A stretch of 64,000 bases of DNA from Granulosicoccus sp045106855 (GTDB taxonomy: Bacteria; Pseudomonadota; Gammaproteobacteria; Granulosicoccales; Granulosicoccaceae). The stretch covers positions 69,716 through 133,715 of the forward strand of contig JBGCFI010000001.1 in assembly GCA_045106855.1 (NCBI GenBank). Direction: 5' to 3'. The notes beneath the pieces were generated by a model. That model saw nothing but the letters and a program-made list of their open reading frames with translations. It was not told the DNA's origin and searched no databases. This document shows, in pieces, positions 61,181 through 64,000 of this stretch (within the stretch, counting starts at the first letter, position 1; every line of letters starts with the position of its first letter). A program made the position numbers and the translations under genes.

Positions 61181-61481
61181 GTCTAGCTCCAAGTATGGTG
61201 TGGATTTATTCTAGCGTGGAATTTCACGCACTGTGTAAAAATAGTTGTAATAAAGTTAACGTTGTACTTGAAAGCACGTTCACATTTAAAAAGTACACCA
61301 ATGGCAGATTAAGTAATCTTGCTTAAGCCAGCCTGTTTTTTCATTGCGCTACAACTTCTGTCTATTTGTTAATGCCATGGATGATCTGCCGGAATCTAAC
61401 GAGTTACAGTATGTAAATTATATGGTAACTATGCAACGGCAATGACTTTTATAAGCTTCTCTGTGACTTAGGTGCAATCCT
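61181..61481. other. Gene-free A+T-rich intergenic region
   Basis: No gene. It holds GCGTG-6-CACGC (61214-61229), a perfect short palindrome 35 bases upstream of the NTF2-like ATG, and GTACTTGAAAGCAC (61264-61277), which resembles GTACTTGAAAGTAC at 59237-59250. Confidence 0.4.
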
Positions 61482-62006
61482 ATGAAAAATATATTGGTTC
61501 GCAGTGCTGTTCCCACTGACGCTCAAGGCTTTTTAGATTTATGGGAGGTGCTGGATTCGGAAACTGAATTTATGCTCTTTGAGCCTGGAGAACGAAAAAT
61601 TGCATTTGATGAGCAGAAAAAAAGACTTGAGCGTTCTGTCGATTCTGACAATATTGCGATGTTTGTGCTCGAAGATCCTTTGCAGGCAATATTGGCCGGA
61701 TTTGCTGCTGGATTCAGAAACACCAATTTTAGGGATAACCATAAACTGCATTTGGTGATTGGATTGCGTCAGCGTTATACGGGAAAAGGTTTGGGTTCGA
61801 AACTACTCGATAGTATTGAGGAATGGGCTTTACAGCGCAGTATCAGACGTCTTGAATTGAGTGTCATAGTCACAAACAATCGCGCAATACAGCTCTATAA
61901 ACGACATCAGTTTGAGACCGAAGGAACAAGAAAGGATTCGGTTCAGCTTAAGTCAGGATTTGTCGACGAGTATGTTATGGGTAAACTGTTAGAGATGCGT
62001 GATTAA
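61482..62006 (+). CDS. GNAT-family acetyltransferase
   Basis: A 174-residue GNAT with LRQRYTGKGLGSKLLDSIEE for acetyl-CoA binding and TNNRAIQLYKRHQFETEGT at the C-terminus. N-terminus ILVRSAVPTDAQGFLDLWE. Substrate unknown. No strong ribosome-binding site. Confidence 0.84.
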   Translation: MKNILVRSAVPTDAQGFLDLWEVLDSETEFMLFEPGERKIAFDEQKKRLERSVDSDNIAMFVLEDPLQAILAGFAAGFRNTNFRDNHKLHLVIGLRQRYTGKGLGSKLLDSIEEWALQRSIRRLELSVIVTNNRAIQLYKRHQFETEGTRKDSVQLKSGFVDEYVMGKLLEMRD

Positions 62007-62073
62007 CAGCCTAATTTGAAAACACATTGCTACGTACCTGAATAATATCCACTGTTGAGTACCCAAGAGGTGA

Positions 62074-62377
62074 ATGATGCGGAATACGCTACTTTCTAAG
62101 GATGACAGGCCGGTTGCATTCCTATCCGTGTCCAATCGTATCCGTGCCAAGGAGTTCTATGCAGGGAAGTTGGGTTTGGAAATTATTTACGAAGACGATT
62201 TCGCACTTGTCATGGATTTGGGTATTACAAGTCTTCGGATCTCTGAGGTTGATGATTTTCGAGCACAGGAATTCACAGTGCTTGGTTGGGAAGTTGCTGA
62301 CATTGTTTCAGCTGCGAAAAAACTATCTTCATTGGATATCACACCTAAACACTACGATAAGCTGGAGCACCCCCGAC
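62074..62377 (+). pseudogene. VOC-family gene interrupted by the IS element
   Basis: The 5' part of a glyoxalase-type gene: VAFLSVSNRIRAKEFYAGKL, then YDKLEHPR. The IS begins at 62378. Across the element, joining 62377 to 63991 restores an open reading frame (HPRQTPG), as expected of an interrupted VOC gene. The frame runs on into the IS to 62454, adding 27 foreign codons. Confidence 0.8.
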
Positions 62378-62435
62378 GTCAACATAGTTGCTTCCTAAAC
62401 CCGGAATCGTTCGGGGGCAGTTTTGGAGCAATAAA

Positions 62436-62921
62436 ATGCCACGTTATTCGTTAGAGAGAAAAGAGGCAGTACTTAAGAAACTGCTACCGCCTGAAAATCA
62501 AGCTGTGCCCCTTGTCGCACAGTCTGAGGGTATTAGCCAAGGGACCCTGTACAATTGGCTTTGCCAGATCAGAGACGGAGGTGGTGCAGTGCCCGGAAGT
62601 CGTACCAGCAATTCCGATCAGTGGAGCGCTGAAGCCAAGCTGGCGGTTGTTCTTGAAACACAGCCTCTCAATGAAGCTGAGAAGGCGGAATACTGTCGGC
62701 AAAAAGGTCTTTATCCAGAGCAGATAGATCGCTGGCGTGCGGCTTGTTTGTCAGGCATGTCCAGCAAGGAACCCTCGAACGAGCCGCTCAAAGAAGCTCG
62801 CAATGAAATCAAGCGGCTCAAGCGTCGGGTAGAACGCAAAGACAGGGCCTTGGCGGAGAGTGCTGCTCTACTGGTGCTATCAAAAAAGTTCCAGGCGCTG
62901 TGGAAGGAAGAGGATCAATGA
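62436..62921 (+). CDS. IS3-family transposase orfA
   Basis: A 161-residue DNA-binding subunit. It has two helix-turn-helix segments (about residues 5-45, SQGTLYNWLCQIRDG; and about 55-100) and a C-terminal leucine-zipper-like helix (KEARNEIKRLKRRVERKDRA). GGAG lies ten bases before ATG 62436. Its stop overlaps an ATG (ATGA, 62918) that is the natural orfB start in related elements. Confidence 0.85.
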   Translation: MPRYSLERKEAVLKKLLPPENQAVPLVAQSEGISQGTLYNWLCQIRDGGGAVPGSRTSNSDQWSAEAKLAVVLETQPLNEAEKAEYCRQKGLYPEQIDRWRAACLSGMSSKEPSNEPLKEARNEIKRLKRRVERKDRALAESAALLVLSKKFQALWKEEDQ

Positions 62922-63968
62922 GCACCTTGGCACAGCGCCATTCAATGGCTGGAATATGTTGACGAGGCTGTGAGTGATGGCGCCCGCTACAAACAAGCCT
63001 GCAATGTCATTGGCATTGCTGCCAGCACCTTACGCCGGTGGAGGCCTGACGGCGGTAGCGTAAAAGAGGATGGACGCCCTGAGGCAACTCGACCGATACC
63101 GTTCAGACGCCTGAGCGACGAAGAGCGAAAGACGATTATTGATACCTGTAACCGTGCAGAATTTGCAAGCCTGCCACCGAGTCAGATCGTCCCCATTCTG
63201 GCGGACAGAGGCGAGTACATTGGCTCAGAATCCACCGTCTACCGAGAGCTCAAGCGCGTGGGTCAGCTCAACCATCGCGGTCGTGCCAAGGCCCGTCAAA
63301 AGAGAGGCTCGCCGACGACGCATCTAGCGAGCGCCATCAACCAGGTTTGGATGATGGATGTCACGTGGCTTCCCAGTCGTGTCAGTGGAAAGTTCTACTA
63401 TTTGTACATGGTTGAGGACTTGTTCAGTCGCTTCGGCGTCAACTGGGAAGTGTTCGAGCACGAGAACAGCGAAAACACCTGCCATGTTGTTGAGCAATCA
63501 ATGTGGCGCGAGAAATGTGCCTTGCAACCGCCAACATTACACCGCGACAACGGCAGTGTTCTGAAGTCCCAAACCGTCATGCAGAAACTGCGTGAGCTGG
63601 GCATCAGCTCAAGTCATTCACGTCCACGGGTCAGCAACGACAACGCGTTTATAGAATCAATGTTCCGTACGCTGAAGTATTCTCCGCGTTGGCCTTCGCA
63701 AGGCTTTGAAAGTCTTGCGGCCGCCCGGTGTTGGGCAAACAAGTTCATGGCCTGGTACAACAACGAGCACAAGCACAGCGCATTGAAATTTGTCACCCCG
63801 GCACAACGGCACCGAGGCGAAGATGAGGCCATCCTCGCGAACCGACACGAGGTATATCAACACGCAAGAGCGAAAAACCCACAACGATGGAGCGGTGAGA
63901 CGAGAAACTGGCAACGTGAATCCGTTATGGCCTTGAACCCGGAGAAAAAAGTGGCTGTCGCATCCTGA
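62918..63968 (+). CDS. IS3-family transposase orfB (DDE integrase), apparently frameshifted at its start
   Basis: The integrase frame reads from at least GTG 62970 to 63968 (332 residues). It has an N-terminal HTH (ASTLRRW), then rve domain residues in WMMDVTWLP (D), LHRDNGS (D) and DNAFIESMF (E). The expected start at 62918 (MSTLAQR) leads to a stop after 14 codons. Removing one C in CAGCGCCATT would rejoin it to IQWLEYVDEAV in the integrase frame. Either the copy is mutated or GTG 62970 is used. Confidence 0.75.
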
Positions 63969-64000
63969 ATTAGCGCGCAACTATGTTGACAAACACCGGG

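Larger units (their letters stand above)
62378..63990 (+). mobile_element. IS3-family insertion sequence, 1613 bp
   Basis: Terminal inverted repeats GTCAACATAGTTGC at 62378-62391 and its complement at 63977-63990, with CTAA also shared after three mismatched bases. It carries orfA and a DDE integrase. GAC flanks the left end and ends the right repeat, so a 3-bp GAC target duplication is possible if the right end is trimmed. It is inserted into a VOC gene. Confidence 0.9.

Noticed and set aside
55676..62377. Integron gene-cassette array
   Set aside because: The gene content fits, but I found no attC-like imperfect palindromes with GTTRRRY/RYYYAAC cores and no integrase gene in the window.
1..64000. 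tRNA, rRNA or CRISPR
   Set aside because: Intergenic regions were read on both strands without finding cloverleaf-like, rRNA-like or regularly spaced repeat sequences.

Overview
The window reads as chromosomal DNA of a heterotrophic, probably marine, gammaproteobacterium. The support is indirect: a large (about 1,600-residue) NAD-dependent glutamate dehydrogenase, a malic enzyme-phosphotransacetylase fusion, a LeuA of the roughly 560-residue type, Pot-type polyamine uptake with gamma-glutamylation genes, a GbdR-like AraC regulator and a corrinoid demethylation pathway. A Granulosicoccus-like bacterium would fit, but this is an impression from gene content and was not tested. No rRNA, tRNA or CRISPR array was found.

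Layout. (1) 1-5.3 kb: an alpha-galactoside/galactose operon on the minus strand (GH36 alpha-galactosidase, galK, start of galT), divergent from an IclR-type regulator. A full-consensus promoter with a 15-bp palindrome over its start site lies between them. A lone sugar-type ABC ATPase follows. (2) 6.5-18.8 kb: mostly household genes (phosphatase-fold protein, S41 protease lipoprotein, degenerate GGDEF-EAL protein, EamA transporter, leuA with a long structured leader, maeB, HopJ-like, DUF445). (3) 18.9-23.6 kb: homocysteine methyltransferase, a small tyrosine phosphatase, an MttB-family methyltransferase without pyrrolysine, and a GbdR-like regulator. (4) 24.3-31.2 kb: an accessory island with an overlapping TIR - nSTAND-type NTPase - patatin operon, a divergent SLATT-like membrane protein, and a peptidoglycan-binding protein with a SxGC motif. 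(5) 31.3-41.5 kb: ATP sulfurylase/APS kinase fusion; a six-gene polyamine uptake and gamma-glutamylation operon; a glycosyltransferase-like protein. (6) 41.6-47.9 kb: a seven-gene corrinoid one-carbon operon (corrinoid carrier, DUF1638, Virul_fac, MTHFR zinc partner, MTHFR, methyl-THF:corrinoid methyltransferase, RACo-type activator) ending in a terminator. (7) 48.0-54.0 kb: enoyl-CoA hydratase, small membrane protein, NAD-GDH. (8) 54.4-64 kb: a visibly A+T-rich accessory tract with two SoxS/SoxW-like thioredoxins, fosA, four GNATs, VOC proteins, a molybdopterin-domain protein, a frameshifted SDR and an NTF2-like protein. It is closed by an IS3-family element inserted in a VOC gene.

How they work together. 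Regions 3 and 6 form one pathway: an MttB-like enzyme would move a methyl group from a quaternary or tertiary amine (glycine betaine is the best guess) to the corrinoid protein, MeTr to tetrahydrofolate, and MTHFR would oxidise it to methylene-THF, while RACo reactivates oxidised cobalt. The homocysteine methyltransferase offers a parallel, corrinoid-free route. Several of these enzymes carry arginine-rich terminal tails and the corrinoid carrier has a strongly acidic N-terminus. This is the most unusual pattern I see in the metabolic genes. Region 4 has the form of an anti-phage or conflict system and is the best candidate for an undescribed system.
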